A DNA stretch of 64,000 nucleotides from the NCBI RefSeq assembly GCF_041429795.1, contig NZ_CP163424.1, forward strand, positions 496,001 through 560,000. Reading direction: 5' to 3'. This document shows positions 35,084 through 44,055 of the stretch, in pieces (the first letter of the stretch is position 1; each line of letters starts with the position of its first letter). The stretch comes from Algimonas porphyrae (GTDB taxonomy: Bacteria > Pseudomonadota > Alphaproteobacteria > Caulobacterales > Maricaulaceae). The translations under genes and the position numbers were made by a program. Below the pieces are notes generated by a model. The model saw only the letters and a list, made by a program, of their open reading frames with translations. It did no database searches and was not told the origin of the DNA.

Positions 35084-35889
35084 AACTCGCCTTTTTCGGC
35101 GATGTCGTCGGACGGTCGGGGCGCAGGGCCGTGTCAGATCATCTGCCAGGCCTGCGCAAACGGTTGGAGCTGGATGCGGTCATTATCAATGCGGAGAATG
35201 CGGCGGGCGGCTTCGGCATTACGGCTGGAACGGCGGAGCAGCTGTTCGATGCAGGTGCGGATGTTCTGACGATGGGCAACCATACATTCGATCAACCGCA
35301 GGGCATCAGCCTGATCGATAATGATCCGCGTATTCTGCGCCCGGCCAATTACCCGCCCGGCACGCCGGGGCGCGGGGCCAATCTCTATGATGTGAACGGC
35401 TATCAAATGCTGGTCGTCAGCCTGCATGGTCGCGTTTTCATGGATGCGCTGGATGATCCGTTTCAGGCCGCCGAGCGTGAGTTGGCAGCCGCCCCTTTGG
35501 GGGAAGTCGCCGACATCGTCGTCGTTGATTTGCACGCCGAAGCGACGAGCGAGAAGAACGCGATGGGCTATTTCTGCGATGGCCGCGCCTCGCTGGTTGT
35601 CGGCACGCATCAGCATGTTCCCACAGCCGATACGCGGATCCTGCCGCAGGGCACGGCGTATCAGACCGATGCAGGCATGTGCGGCGATTATAATTCCGTG
35701 ATCGGGATGGAAATCGATGAGCCGCTGCGTCGCTTCACCACGCGCATGCGGTCCGCCCGGTTCGAACCAGCGACCGGAACCGGGACGCTCTGCGGTGTCT
35801 TCGTCGAAACCGATGGGCGCGGGCTGGCTGTGCGGGCTGAACCGATCCGGATCGGGGGACAGTTGGCCGATCAGGTGCCGGCGGCCTGA
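35080..35889 (+). CDS. TIGR00282/YmdB-family metallophosphoesterase
   Basis: 269 residues of the calcineurin-like fold. Metal ligands are visible in FFGDVVGRSGR, INAENAAGGFGI, TMGNHTFDQ, DLHAEATSEK and VGTHQHVPTAD. Relatives such as Bacillus YmdB hydrolyse 2',3'- and 3',5'-cyclic nucleotides and influence RNA and biofilm regulation. The ATGA overlap with phoH suggests translational coupling of an RNA-related ATPase with a cyclic-nucleotide phosphodiesterase. Confidence 0.93.
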   Translation: MKLAFFGDVVGRSGRRAVSDHLPGLRKRLELDAVIINAENAAGGFGITAGTAEQLFDAGADVLTMGNHTFDQPQGISLIDNDPRILRPANYPPGTPGRGANLYDVNGYQMLVVSLHGRVFMDALDDPFQAAERELAAAPLGEVADIVVVDLHAEATSEKNAMGYFCDGRASLVVGTHQHVPTADTRILPQGTAYQTDAGMCGDYNSVIGMEIDEPLRRFTTRMRSARFEPATGTGTLCGVFVETDGRGLAVRAEPIRIGGQLADQVPAA

Positions 35890-35969
35890 TCAGTCAGAGC
35901 GTCGTGACTGCCGCGGTTATTCGCGTCGCGTGCTGCATATCAACCCTTGATGAGGTTGGCTCGCATGGC

Positions 35970-36818
35970 ATGAAGCCTGTCATGACCACTCGATCCTTTG
36001 CTTCCGGGCCCATTGGCGCCCTCAACTCTCTTGTGATGGCCGTTCTCATGGCGGGGGTCATGGTTGTTCCGGCGCAGGCTGAGGATATTTTCGATATTCT
36101 GGCCCGCAATGATGCTGTGGGCCGCGCCGCGGCGCCGGACTTCGTCCCCTATCGGCATACGGTCGATGTGGTCGTGTCGGGCTCGAAAGGTGACGATGTT
36201 CACGATCCGCTTATTGCCAAACTGCGCATCGATCCGTCGCAGCCGCCGGGTGAGCGTGTCACAGTGCTGGAGCAGACCGAGGATGCGCGTGGCGAGATGG
36301 AGAAAGCTCTGCGCGAAATGATCGAAGAGATCGAAGATGAAGACCGAACGCCTGCCGCGCAGGCGCAAAGCTTCTGGTGCAACCCGGCAGGGGCGACCCC
36401 GAATCCTGAAGACTTTACCGTTCTTGAAGAGACGGACGCCATGGCCCGTCTACGTCCGACGGCGGAGCGCATGGTGTCTCTCTTCATGCAGACCGGCGAC
36501 CGGGATCTGGACCGCAAGGAACGGTCCATGGCCAAGAAACTGTCTGATCGGCTGGAGGGCGAGTTGGTTTATCACAAGCCGTCTGGCCGCATACAGGAAG
36601 CGGCCTTCCACATTACGCGACCGATGACGGTTCTGTTGATCGCGAAGATCCGGGAAATGCGGATGGAACAAGGCTGTTCCATCGCGCCTAACGGTCATCC
36701 CTATGTGTCGCGTTTTTCCATGGATGTGCAGGTCACGGCCTTGGGCAAGAATATCACCAATGTCATGGAATTGAGCGTGAGCGACCTCGAACTGATTGAA
36801 GCCGCCCCGGAAGGGTGA
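35970..36818 (+). CDS. Exported protein of unknown function
   Basis: About 282 residues. A signal peptide (...LMAGVMVVPAQAED) is followed by a mature domain with no recognised family. Features are an acidic helix EMIEEIEDEDRTPAAQ, a single CxxxA segment (FWCNPAG), a basic patch DRKERSMAKKLSDRLEG and a beta-rich end (YVSRFSMDVQVTALGKNITN). It has the look of a small periplasmic binding protein. Start at 35970 is favoured by GAGG 12 bases upstream; 35904 and 35982 are alternatives. A good terminator follows. Confidence 0.72.
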   Translation: MKPVMTTRSFASGPIGALNSLVMAVLMAGVMVVPAQAEDIFDILARNDAVGRAAAPDFVPYRHTVDVVVSGSKGDDVHDPLIAKLRIDPSQPPGERVTVLEQTEDARGEMEKALREMIEEIEDEDRTPAAQAQSFWCNPAGATPNPEDFTVLEETDAMARLRPTAERMVSLFMQTGDRDLDRKERSMAKKLSDRLEGELVYHKPSGRIQEAAFHITRPMTVLLIAKIREMRMEQGCSIAPNGHPYVSRFSMDVQVTALGKNITNVMELSVSDLELIEAAPEG

Positions 36819-36821
36819 AAC

Positions 36822-36848
36822 GATCAGAGGAAGGGTTCTCTGATTTTC
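36822..36848 (+). terminator. Intrinsic terminator after the exported unknown protein
   Basis: ATCAGAG-gaagggtt-CTCTGAT (arms 36823-36829 and 36838-36844), followed by TTTC. Seven-base perfect stem directly after the stop codon. Confidence 0.7.
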
Positions 36849-36975
36849 GTCTCGGAATTGTCGAGCCCCTCATTGCAAACCCGCCCATAGCGTTCTGGCG
36901 ATCCGGCACAGGAGCGCCTCAGGGCGCCTGTTCGAGGAGGTGTTCCAGCATGACAATCTATCCCGCTTTTCCAGC

Positions 36976-37461
36976 CTAAGTCTGACTTGGTGCCTTGAAC
37001 AGGCTGAGCGGGTTCCTGAGTAGTCCGCCGAGCGTGTCGCGGCGCAGATAGAGCATGATGATTTGCGACAGCCAGACCAGAACGGCCATAACGAAGAGCA
37101 GTCCGCCATCATTGTTCGGGTCGATGCCGAGCGGCGTGAACAGGTGGAAGCTTACAGCGCCCGTCATCACGCCGAGCGCGATCAGATTGCCGACGACGCC
37201 CCATTTCACGAAACGTGAGAACAGGCCAATCAGCAGCAGGATCGAGGCGACCAGTTCGGCCGATCCGATGACATATTGCGAGAAGATGCCAGTTTTGTCG
37301 AAAATGCCGTCGGCACCGAAGCCGGTCGCCCAGGCGTCAAGTTTTCCGAATATGGTCTGGGTTTCAGGCGCGTCTGTGAATTTGAAGCGCAAGCTGTCGA
37401 TAAAGATGGCGGCACTGAAGAGGCTCAGGCCAATCGGCAGATATTTCTTGAGGATGGACAT
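36976..37461 (-). CDS. DoxX-like membrane protein
   Basis: 161 residues, four predicted membrane helices (PIGLSLFSAAIFIDSLRF, YVIGSAELVASILLLIGLF, GNLIALGVMTGAVSFHLF, LFVMAVLVWLSQIIMLYL) and the DoxX-type arrangement of a conserved Phe-Asp/Thr motif after helix 1. Relatives take part in thiosulfate-quinone or redox membrane complexes, but most are uncharacterised. Last gene of the minus-strand operon; its ATG lies 3 bases after the TetR stop. Confidence 0.72.
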   Translation of the reverse strand: MSILKKYLPIGLSLFSAAIFIDSLRFKFTDAPETQTIFGKLDAWATGFGADGIFDKTGIFSQYVIGSAELVASILLLIGLFSRFVKWGVVGNLIALGVMTGAVSFHLFTPLGIDPNNDGGLLFVMAVLVWLSQIIMLYLRRDTLGGLLRNPLSLFKAPSQT

Positions 37462-37464
37462 GGG

Positions 37465-38097
37465 TCAACTTTCTTTCAGAATGGCGCGAACGGCCTGAAC
37501 CGTCGCGATCCGCACGGAGTCAAACTCGGCGCGTGTGGGTTGGGTCCGGCTGCGAACGCGCAGCCCGGTATAGGTCGTCAGCGCCAGGCGCGCTGCATTG
37601 TGCAATGTATCGGTCGCGGCGTCGGGGGAGAAGCGCCGGAACAGAGCCATCAGTCCGGCTTCGAGCTGGGCGAAGCCTTTGCCGATCAGCCGATCGACAT
37701 CCGGCGCTCGCCCGATGCCATCGGCTGATGTGTTGCAAAGGAAACAACCCCGCAGGTCGCTCTGGCCATGAACGTCATCAGCCGGGCCAGATAACAACTG
37801 GTCGAGTTTCTCCATCGGGTCGGTCCCATCATCCAGCGCGAGCCAGTCGGCCCCGGCCTGGACGGTCTGGTCATGGTAGTGGGTGAGTGCCTTGGCAAAG
37901 AGGGCGTCCTTGCCGCCGAAACTATTATAAAGCGAAGATTTCGACAGGCCTGTGGCCGCCGTAATGTCCGACAGGGACACGCCGTCATAACCGTGCGCCC
38001 AGAACAGGTCCGCGACCTGTTCGACAACGCGGTCGGGGTCGAACAGGGCGGGGCGGCCCATTTTGGTCGGAGTCATGTCTGCGCCAGTATCGTTCAT
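37465..38097 (-). CDS. TetR/AcrR-family transcriptional regulator
   Basis: 210 residues. The N-terminal HTH reads GRPALFDPDRVVEQVADLFWAHGYDGVSLSDITAATGLSKSSLYNSFGGKDALF, close to the YxHF-KDxL consensus of the family. The C-terminal ligand domain contains a Cys pair (GCFLCN) that might sense thiols or oxidants. In the operon between DM13 and DoxX genes, overlapping the former by ATGA. It probably represses this operon; the operator is not identified. Confidence 0.92.
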   Translation of the reverse strand: MNDTGADMTPTKMGRPALFDPDRVVEQVADLFWAHGYDGVSLSDITAATGLSKSSLYNSFGGKDALFAKALTHYHDQTVQAGADWLALDDGTDPMEKLDQLLSGPADDVHGQSDLRGCFLCNTSADGIGRAPDVDRLIGKGFAQLEAGLMALFRRFSPDAATDTLHNAARLALTTYTGLRVRSRTQPTRAEFDSVRIATVQAVRAILKES

Positions 38098-38600
38098 CAG
38101 ATATCCGCACCGCCCCAGAGCTTGCTGTAGGCTTCGCAGTGAACAAGCACCGAATTGTAGTCAGCCAGATTGATGCCTGCCGGCAGCACATATTCCTGCC
38201 CGCCCTTGTTGGACGTCAAGACGCCCAGCCGAACCGCGCTCTGTGTGGCGTTGCGGCCAGTCGCGTCCGTAACAGTGTTTTGCGACAGGAAGACTTTCAG
38301 ATCCGGGCCGTTTTTGGTTCGGAAATCATCGGAAAAGACGATGACGGTGCGATCGCCGCGTTGCTCGATAGTCACGGAGCCTTTCAGCGAGAAGCTTTTC
38401 TTTTGAAACTCAGCGGGTGCGGACGAGGTATGGTCGACCTGCACAGCCGCAGAGGCCTCGGCGGCAAAGGCGGCGCCGGAGAACATGGTTGTTGCACAGA
38501 GCGCTGCGCCGAGCGCGGCGACTGGGTAGATCACGCCGAGGGCGGCGACGGTGGCAAGGCGGGCCCGCACGGCGCGCGATATATCGGAATTGGTCTTCAT
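38097..38600 (-). CDS. DM13-domain exported protein
   Basis: 167 residues with a long signal peptide (to about residue 47, SGAAFAAE). The DM13 domain covers residues 60-167: FSLKGSVTIEQRGDRTVIVFSDDFRTKNGPD, LKVFLSQ, GVLTSNKGGQEYVLPAGINLADYNSVLVHCEAY, SKLWGGADI. DM13 domains, related to cytochrome b561/DOMON modules, are proposed redox domains with a conserved Cys; here the Cys is in VHCEAY. Periplasmic. Overlaps the TetR start by ATGA. Confidence 0.87.
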   Translation of the reverse strand: MKTNSDISRAVRARLATVAALGVIYPVAALGAALCATTMFSGAAFAAEASAAVQVDHTSSAPAEFQKKSFSLKGSVTIEQRGDRTVIVFSDDFRTKNGPDLKVFLSQNTVTDATGRNATQSAVRLGVLTSNKGGQEYVLPAGINLADYNSVLVHCEAYSKLWGGADI

Positions 38601-38658
38601 GGGTTTGGTCCTTGTGACGGGAGAAAAGGAAAAGGTCCAGCGAGAGCGGGACGGCGGC

Positions 38659-38766
38659 CTAGTAGAGACCTGTGCTTGTGGTCAGCAGCAGGTAGACAAG
38701 GCTGCCCGTGATCCCGCCCAGAATGGCGAAGGTAAACAGGTGGGAAAATGTATGGTCCTGCGACAT
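38659..38766 (-). CDS. 35-residue single-helix membrane peptide
   Basis: The translated product MSQDHTFSHLFTFAILGGI plus 16 further residues ends in LLLTTSTGLY and contains one hydrophobic helix with a GGxxG-type face (ILGGITGSLVYLLL). A strong purine-rich ribosome site (GAGAGAGAGAG) precedes the ATG. It is the promoter-proximal member of the DM13-TetR-DoxX operon, 58 bases upstream of DM13. No database family is claimed. It may be a real small protein assisting the membrane components. Confidence 0.6.
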   Translation of the reverse strand: MSQDHTFSHLFTFAILGGITGSLVYLLLTTSTGLY

Positions 38767-39019
38767 GGGCTCTCTCTCTCTTTTTCTTGTGATCCCGGTT
38801 ATTTTTATGGTCCGGGGGCAGACGGTTGTGCCTGTCACCACCTTCAAGCCACATGTGTACCGATCGTTCCAGTAACGGTTTATCACGCCACGTCACGGAT
38901 GTGTGAGAATGATGGGAACAGGGTGCCTTCGGGGCGATCCGCTGGCTTGCCGCCAAAGCCTTGCTTGGTTACAGGGGCGCAACTTTACCGCCAGAGACGA
39001 TTTCAAAACGAGGTTCACC

Positions 39020-39796
39020 ATGGCAGGCCATTCCAAATGGGCCAATATCCAGCACCGCAAGGGTCGCCAGGATAAGCTGCGCTCCAAGCTGTTCTCAAAA
39101 CTCGCCAAAGATATCGCCGTGGCTGCCAAAATGGGCGGCGGCGACCCGGACATGAACCCGCGTCTGCGCCTAGCGATCGCCAACGCCAAGGGCCAGTCCA
39201 TGCCCAAGGACAATATCCAGCGCGCGATCGACAAGGGCGCAGGCGGTGACGGCGCAGACTATGAAGAGATGCGCTATGAAGGCTTCGGCCCCGGCGGTAT
39301 CGGTTTCATCATCGAAGCCAGCACGGACAATACCAACCGCACGGCTATGGAAGTCCGTACCGCCTTTTCCAAGAATGGCGGTAATATGGGCGAAACCGGT
39401 TCCGTCGCTTTCATGTTCGATCAGGTTGGCAAGATTGAATATGCGCTGGAAACAGCCGATGAAGATACGGTCATGGAAGCCGCGATCGAAGCGGGTGCGG
39501 ACGATGTCGAACATGACGACCCAGCGGAAGATCAGTGGGATGAATATGAACCCGTTCACACGATCTGGACTGCGCGCGATGATCTGGGCGAAGTGGCATC
39601 CAATCTGGAAGCCAAGTTCGGAGAAGCCAAATCGGTCAATCTGGTTTGGAAAGCCCAGAACGATATCGATAACCCGGACATTGCTGCGCAGGTCATGCGG
39701 ATTAATGACGCGCTGGAAGATCTGGATGACGTGTCGTCCGTCTTCCACAATTTCGACATGACGGATGAAGCTGCCGCGCGTCTGGAAGACGATTAG
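39020..39796 (+). CDS. yebC: YebC/PmpR-family protein
   Basis: 258 residues, cytoplasmic. The invariant N-terminus [18 protein letters not shown] fixes the start at 39020, behind GAGG. The middle domain contains [20 protein letters not shown] and [15 protein letters not shown]; the C-terminus is acidic. Long described as a transcription regulator, the family has more recently been tied to translation at difficult motifs in some members. It stands alone, with MATE 25 bases downstream. Confidence 0.96.
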   Translation: MAGHSKWANIQHRKGRQDKLRSKLFSKLAKDIAVAAKMGGGDPDMNPRLRLAIANAKGQSMPKDNIQRAIDKGAGGDGADYEEMRYEGFGPGGIGFIIEASTDNTNRTAMEVRTAFSKNGGNMGETGSVAFMFDQVGKIEYALETADEDTVMEAAIEAGADDVEHDDPAEDQWDEYEPVHTIWTARDDLGEVASNLEAKFGEAKSVNLVWKAQNDIDNPDIAAQVMRINDALEDLDDVSSVFHNFDMTDEAAARLEDD

Positions 39797-39820
39797 GGCA
39801 GCATAGCGCGGCTAGACACT

Positions 39821-41173
39821 GTGGCCGCCACGCACACGCTTACGGCCAGGGCCGTTTTCAACCAGAGTTGGCCGATCATGCTGGCCAATGCGGCTGCGCC
39901 GGTCGTCGGGCTGGTCGATACATTCGTGATCGGACGTTTTGTCGGGACCCAGGCGCTGGCCGGGATTGGTCTGGGCGCGGTCATTTACGGTATCGTCTAT
40001 TGGGGCTTTGGCTTTCTGCGCATGAGCACGGCAGGGCTGGCGGCTCAGGATGACGGGGCCGGAAATGTCGAAGGCGTTCAGGGCCATATATTACGGGCCG
40101 TGCCACTCGGCCTCCTGATCGGCGCGCTGGTCTTTGCCTTGCAGCTATTACTGCTTCCCGCCGCCTTCGCCATCTTTACCGCAGATCCGGCTCTCGAAGC
40201 AGAAGCCTCGACCTATATTCAGGCCCGGCTCTGGGGTCTGCCCGCGACATTGGGGACCATCGCTCTGATGGGGTGGTTCGTCGGGATCAGCCGGGCCGGT
40301 CTGGCGCTGCAGCTCCAGGTCGTCCTTAACCTCGTCAATATCGTCTTGTCGCCTCTGTTCGTGATCGGCTTGGGAGCGGGGTTGTATGGCGTGGGACTGG
40401 CGTCGGCTCTCGCGGAATGGGCGGGCTTCGGCATGGGGCTGATGCTGATGCGGCGCGAATTCATCCGGCGGGGCGGGCTACAGCCTGGGGTTGTGACCCG
40501 CTCGAACCTTCTGGACCCGGTCCAGCTACGGCGGCTCGGCGTGGCCAATTCCAACATCTTCATCCGTACATTGGCGCTGACGCTTGGATTCAACTTCTTC
40601 AGCAATGCCGCCGCGTCGGAAGGATCGCTTTTCATGGCGGCCAACCATATTCACATGCAGCTGATCACGATGAGCGCGCTGGTGCTGGATGCATTTGCGC
40701 ATACGGCGGAAGCCGTCACGGGGGCGGCCTATGGAGCTAAGGACAGACGGCGATTTAACCGTGCCGTGCGCCTGACGACGCGTTTTTCGGCCCTGTTCGC
40801 GCTGATTATCGGCGCGCTGATCATTGGGCTGGGGCCCTTCCTGATCGACGGTCTGTCAATCGATCCGGCCGTGCGGGACATGGCGCGAACCTATCTGCCC
40901 TATGCTGCACTGGCCCCCATCATCGGCTTCGCGGCCTATCAGATGGACGGTATCTTCATCGGAACGACCCGCACGGCGGAGATGCGCAACGCCGGAGTGG
41001 CTGCTGTCGTGCTTTATATCGGCGCGCATACGGTCCTGGTCCCGCTGACAGGTCCAGCTGGTATCTGGCTGGCGTTCCTGTTCTATTACGCGGTGCGCGC
41101 GCTAACCTTGGGCGTCTATTATCCCCGCATTCTTCGACATATCGGCCCGGAAACTCAGTCGGCTTCGGAATAG
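39821..41173 (+). CDS. MATE-family efflux transporter (DinF-like)
   Basis: 450 residues, twelve hydrophobic helices in two six-helix halves, inner membrane. Helix 1 (SWPIMLANAAAPVVGLVDTFVIGRFVG) and YWGFGFLRMSTAGLAAQ are typical of the DinF branch of Na+/H+-coupled drug or metabolite exporters. GTG at 39821 is the start. Possibly cotranscribed with yebC. Its last 19 bases overlap the end of the convergent lipoprotein gene. Confidence 0.93.
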   Translation: MAATHTLTARAVFNQSWPIMLANAAAPVVGLVDTFVIGRFVGTQALAGIGLGAVIYGIVYWGFGFLRMSTAGLAAQDDGAGNVEGVQGHILRAVPLGLLIGALVFALQLLLLPAAFAIFTADPALEAEASTYIQARLWGLPATLGTIALMGWFVGISRAGLALQLQVVLNLVNIVLSPLFVIGLGAGLYGVGLASALAEWAGFGMGLMLMRREFIRRGGLQPGVVTRSNLLDPVQLRRLGVANSNIFIRTLALTLGFNFFSNAAASEGSLFMAANHIHMQLITMSALVLDAFAHTAEAVTGAAYGAKDRRRFNRAVRLTTRFSALFALIIGALIIGLGPFLIDGLSIDPAVRDMARTYLPYAALAPIIGFAAYQMDGIFIGTTRTAEMRNAGVAAVVLYIGAHTVLVPLTGPAGIWLAFLFYYAVRALTLGVYYPRILRHIGPETQSASE

Positions 41174-42132
41174 ATCGTCTCGGAATAAAGCGTTTCCGGC
41201 GCATGTCGGCAAACCACGCGTCTATCTTGGGCGTCCAAGCTGATCTGCTCGGCGTCCCATCGGTCCAGCACTGTCAGATCCCTTTGCTCCGCGAACGGGA
41301 TTGTCAGGCGCAATCCCGTCATGTCCGCAGAGCGCAAGCGGTCGAGCCGGATCGGAAAGCCGAGTGCGTCCGAGGTTCCGCCCTGATCGTGCAGCCACGC
41401 CGTCCTGATGCCCGACTGACAGAGAAAGGGTCGGACTTTCAGCGATATGTTCGGGACCGCCCCTCGCATGCCGAACAGCCAGTCGCCCGTCAGGCTGAGC
41501 CCGCGATCGGCAAAGGTGATCCCGTCAGCCGTGAGGGTCAGCGTTTCTTCCAGGACAATGTCTTGGGCGAACGCGTCGGATGAAAAACGGCAGGCGCCTT
41601 CGTCGAGTGTGCCGACAAACCGGTCCTGATTGTCCCGCCGGTCCAGCGACCAGAACAGATCGCAGCCCTCCCAGACGGTGAAGTCATCCGGCCCCAAGAC
41701 GGATAGGGGCGACGGATCGCGATAGGCCCCGGCCAACATGTCGTCCGTCCGGGGGACATGAACCCGCAGGCGAAAGGCCGCATCCTCCCGCGAGTCTGCG
41801 AGGCTTAACGTATAGAGCCGTTGCCTGTAGACTTTTTGCGGATCGCCGTCGCGATATTGATGGGCCAGAAAAACGATGTCACCCAGAGCCGGGACTTCGA
41901 CCCGTCGGAAAATGGAGTGCCGCCGATAGTTACGCTGATCTGATCTCGCCTCGTCAAGCCATTGGCGGGTACTGTCATAGCGACCCGGGAATATCGTGAC
42001 GAAGCGCGCCAGCTGCTGCTCCGCAGTCAGTGAAGTTTCGGGCGTGGCATCGTCCGCTTGAGGGACCACATCAGATGAGAGACAGGCTCCGGGGAGCAGG
42101 GTCAAGAGCAGGAAAGCCGGCAGGAACCGCAT
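41155..42132 (-). CDS. CpcT/CpeT-like lipoprotein with C-terminal extension
   Basis: About 325 residues from ATG 42132, with signal MRFLPAFLLLTLLPGAC (imperfect lipobox). Residues 40-200 follow the CpcT/CpeT pattern: FVTIFPGRYDSTRQ, IVFLAHQYRDGDPQKVYRQRLYTL, LAGAYRDPSPLSVLGPDDF, VWEGCDLFW. In cyanobacteria this fold attaches bilins to phycobiliproteins. In this non-phototrophic context the role must differ. A further 120-residue beta-rich domain with three Cys follows. Function unknown. Confidence 0.7.
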   Translation of the reverse strand: MRFLPAFLLLTLLPGACLSSDVVPQADDATPETSLTAEQQLARFVTIFPGRYDSTRQWLDEARSDQRNYRRHSIFRRVEVPALGDIVFLAHQYRDGDPQKVYRQRLYTLSLADSREDAAFRLRVHVPRTDDMLAGAYRDPSPLSVLGPDDFTVWEGCDLFWSLDRRDNQDRFVGTLDEGACRFSSDAFAQDIVLEETLTLTADGITFADRGLSLTGDWLFGMRGAVPNISLKVRPFLCQSGIRTAWLHDQGGTSDALGFPIRLDRLRSADMTGLRLTIPFAEQRDLTVLDRWDAEQISLDAQDRRVVCRHAPETLYSETIYSEAD

Positions 42133-42255
42133 CGAGCCAATTCGGCGGCTGTCGGGTGAGTGACATGTCATAGTGACTTTGTCGCATAGACGCAGACTTC
42201 GGCATAGTCCCAAGGCTGGACGCTACGAGAGCCACTGAGATTTATGTCTCTGGAG

Positions 42256-42672
42256 TCAGTCTCTGGCTTGAGCCTCGGGCTGATTGAGCTGTTCGCAGTC
42301 GGACCGACAGACGTTCAAGCCGGACAGGGCCGCGCGTCCGCACATTTCGGATCGCGGCGTTTGTGTTGTCTGCGGCGACTTGGCGGCCAGTTTTTCGAAC
42401 AGGGCTGCGCAGCTCTCATAGCCATCGACAAATTTGATTTCGCACTGGCGCAGGCAGACGGGCGCGCGACCGGAAAAGCTATTGAGGCCCTGTTTCAGGT
42501 CAGGTGACCATGGGGCCGGGGTGGACGCGTCTTCGGTCAGGCCCTGCTGTGCCAGAGCGTCCAGCAGAAGCGCGGCGGGCGTGGCCTGTGTCTCCACAGG
42601 CTCATCCGCGGCGGCCAGACCACTCGCGCCCAGAATAAGGACGCTGGTCAGGATAAGGATCGATCGCATCAT
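42256..42672 (-). CDS. Small exported Cys-rich protein
   Basis: About 138 residues with a signal peptide (MMRSILILTSVLILGASGLAAADE) and a mature part carrying six Cys in the pattern CxxxC...C...C...CxxxC (VCLRQCEIKFVDGYESC, MCGRAALSGLNVCRSDC). The Cys spacing suggests disulfides or a small metal/haem-free helical fold. No family recognised. GGAG lies 9 bases before the ATG. Follows ppa on the same strand with a 20-base gap. Confidence 0.7.
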   Translation of the reverse strand: MMRSILILTSVLILGASGLAAADEPVETQATPAALLLDALAQQGLTEDASTPAPWSPDLKQGLNSFSGRAPVCLRQCEIKFVDGYESCAALFEKLAAKSPQTTQTPRSEMCGRAALSGLNVCRSDCEQLNQPEAQARD

Positions 42673-42692
42673 GACATCGACTCCGGGTTCAC

Positions 42693-43214
42693 TCAGCCTG
42701 CGGCAATGCCGCTGGCGATCAATTCGCGTGCCTTGTCGAGACCGCCCCAGCCCAGCACCTTGACCCATTTGTCCTCTTCCAGATCCTTATAATGGGCGAA
42801 GAAGTGCGGGATCCGGTCCTGGAGGACCTGCGGCAGATCGCGATAGGTCTGGATCTGCGAATAATAGGGCGTCAATTTAGTGTGCGGCACAGCCACGATC
42901 TTTTCGTCCAGACCCGCTTCGTCTTCCATCATCAGAACACCGACGGGACGGGCGCGAACGACGCAACCCGGCATCAGCGCACGCTGGCCGACGACCAGAA
43001 CATCCGTCGGATCGCCGTCATCGGACAGCGTGTGCGGAATAAAGCCGTAATTGCAGGGATAGCGCATGGACGTATAGAGAAAGCGGTCCACGAACATGGC
43101 TCCGCTGGCCTTGTCGAGCTCATATTTGATCGGTTCGCCGCCAAGCGGGACCTCGATGACGACATTGATGTCATCGGGCGGATTCTCACCGGCGGAAATG
43201 GCTGAGAGGTTCAT
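42693..43214 (-). CDS. ppa: Inorganic pyrophosphatase (family I)
   Basis: Hydrolyses pyrophosphate from nucleotide polymerisation and activation reactions; cytoplasmic. 173 residues with the family I signature DGDPTDVLV, plus INVVIEVPLGGEPIKYELDK, YPCNYGFIPHTLSDDGDP, IVAVPHTKL and VKVLGWGGLDKA. Full length. Confidence 0.97.
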   Translation of the reverse strand: MNLSAISAGENPPDDINVVIEVPLGGEPIKYELDKASGAMFVDRFLYTSMRYPCNYGFIPHTLSDDGDPTDVLVVGQRALMPGCVVRARPVGVLMMEDEAGLDEKIVAVPHTKLTPYYSQIQTYRDLPQVLQDRIPHFFAHYKDLEEDKWVKVLGWGGLDKARELIASGIAAG

Positions 43215-43383
43215 CGGGGCTGGGTCGCTAAACGATTAAAGGGGCTGGCCCAAAAGACCAGTAACGTCGCGCCGCCCATAGAAGCCTCTGCGCCGCTCCG
43301 CAAGGCCTACCCGCGCTTGAGACGACCGCCATTGTCTGGAGTCAAGTCATCCGGATTTCGCAGTCCCTCTGCCTGACGGCGCC

Positions 43384-44010
43384 TCACCCCAGGATCGCCC
43401 AGCCGCCCGAAATGATCATGACGATTCCGATGATCCAGTTGAACGCCTTCGCAGCGCGAGGATCCTGCAGCTTCGTGCGGATCCAGCGCGAGAAGCCGGC
43501 ATAGACGGCCAGCCCGCAAATCTCTGTTACGGTGACGGTGATCAGCATGATCAGAAATTGCTGAATCATGGGTTTGGCCGGATCGAAGAAAACCGGCAGC
43601 AAAATGCCGAAATAGACGAGCGGCATCGGGCTGCTGATCTGCAGCCCCAGCCCCTTGGCGAACAGGCGCGACCGCCGCGGCGCATCTTCGCTGCCGACCG
43701 ACATATCGGGTAAGGGCCCGATAATAACGGACAACGCCAGATAGAGAATGACCAGCAGGCCGAGCATTTTGAGCGCGAAGGTGACGGCTGGAAAGGCCTC
43801 CAGCAGGGCGCCCGTCCCACTGGCCGCCAGCAGCAGCCACAGGACATTGGCCGCCGCAATCCCGAAAGCGGCCAGCATGGCAGGGCGAAACCCATAGCGA
43901 AAGGAACTCGCCATCACGAGCATGACCGCCGGTCCCGGTGTCAATCCGCCCGCACCAAACAGCACGACCAGTTTCAGCCATGTTTCGAAATCCAACGCGA
44001 TGCCCCTCAT
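43384..44010 (-). CDS. LysE-family amino-acid/metabolite exporter
   Basis: 208 residues, six helices. The LysE/RhtB signature GGLTPGPAVMLVMASSFRYG is near the N-terminus; GLGLQISSPMPLVYFGILLPVFFD is the conserved central block. Inner membrane. Substrate cannot be inferred. Divergent from the ExoD gene with 45 bases between starts. The 169 bases between it and ppa hold no gene that I can see. Confidence 0.9.
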   Translation of the reverse strand: MRGIALDFETWLKLVVLFGAGGLTPGPAVMLVMASSFRYGFRPAMLAAFGIAAANVLWLLLAASGTGALLEAFPAVTFALKMLGLLVILYLALSVIIGPLPDMSVGSEDAPRRSRLFAKGLGLQISSPMPLVYFGILLPVFFDPAKPMIQQFLIMLITVTVTEICGLAVYAGFSRWIRTKLQDPRAAKAFNWIIGIVMIISGGWAILG

Positions 44011-44055
44011 ATTAGCGCTAGCGCCCTAACAGCGTCCGCCCTATCTGTCACCGCT

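Noticed and set aside
38845-38870. ECF-sigma-like GGAAC-N17-CTTG on the minus strand before the DM13 operon
   Set aside because: The -10 part does not match the EcfG consensus (CGTT); kept only as a possibility.
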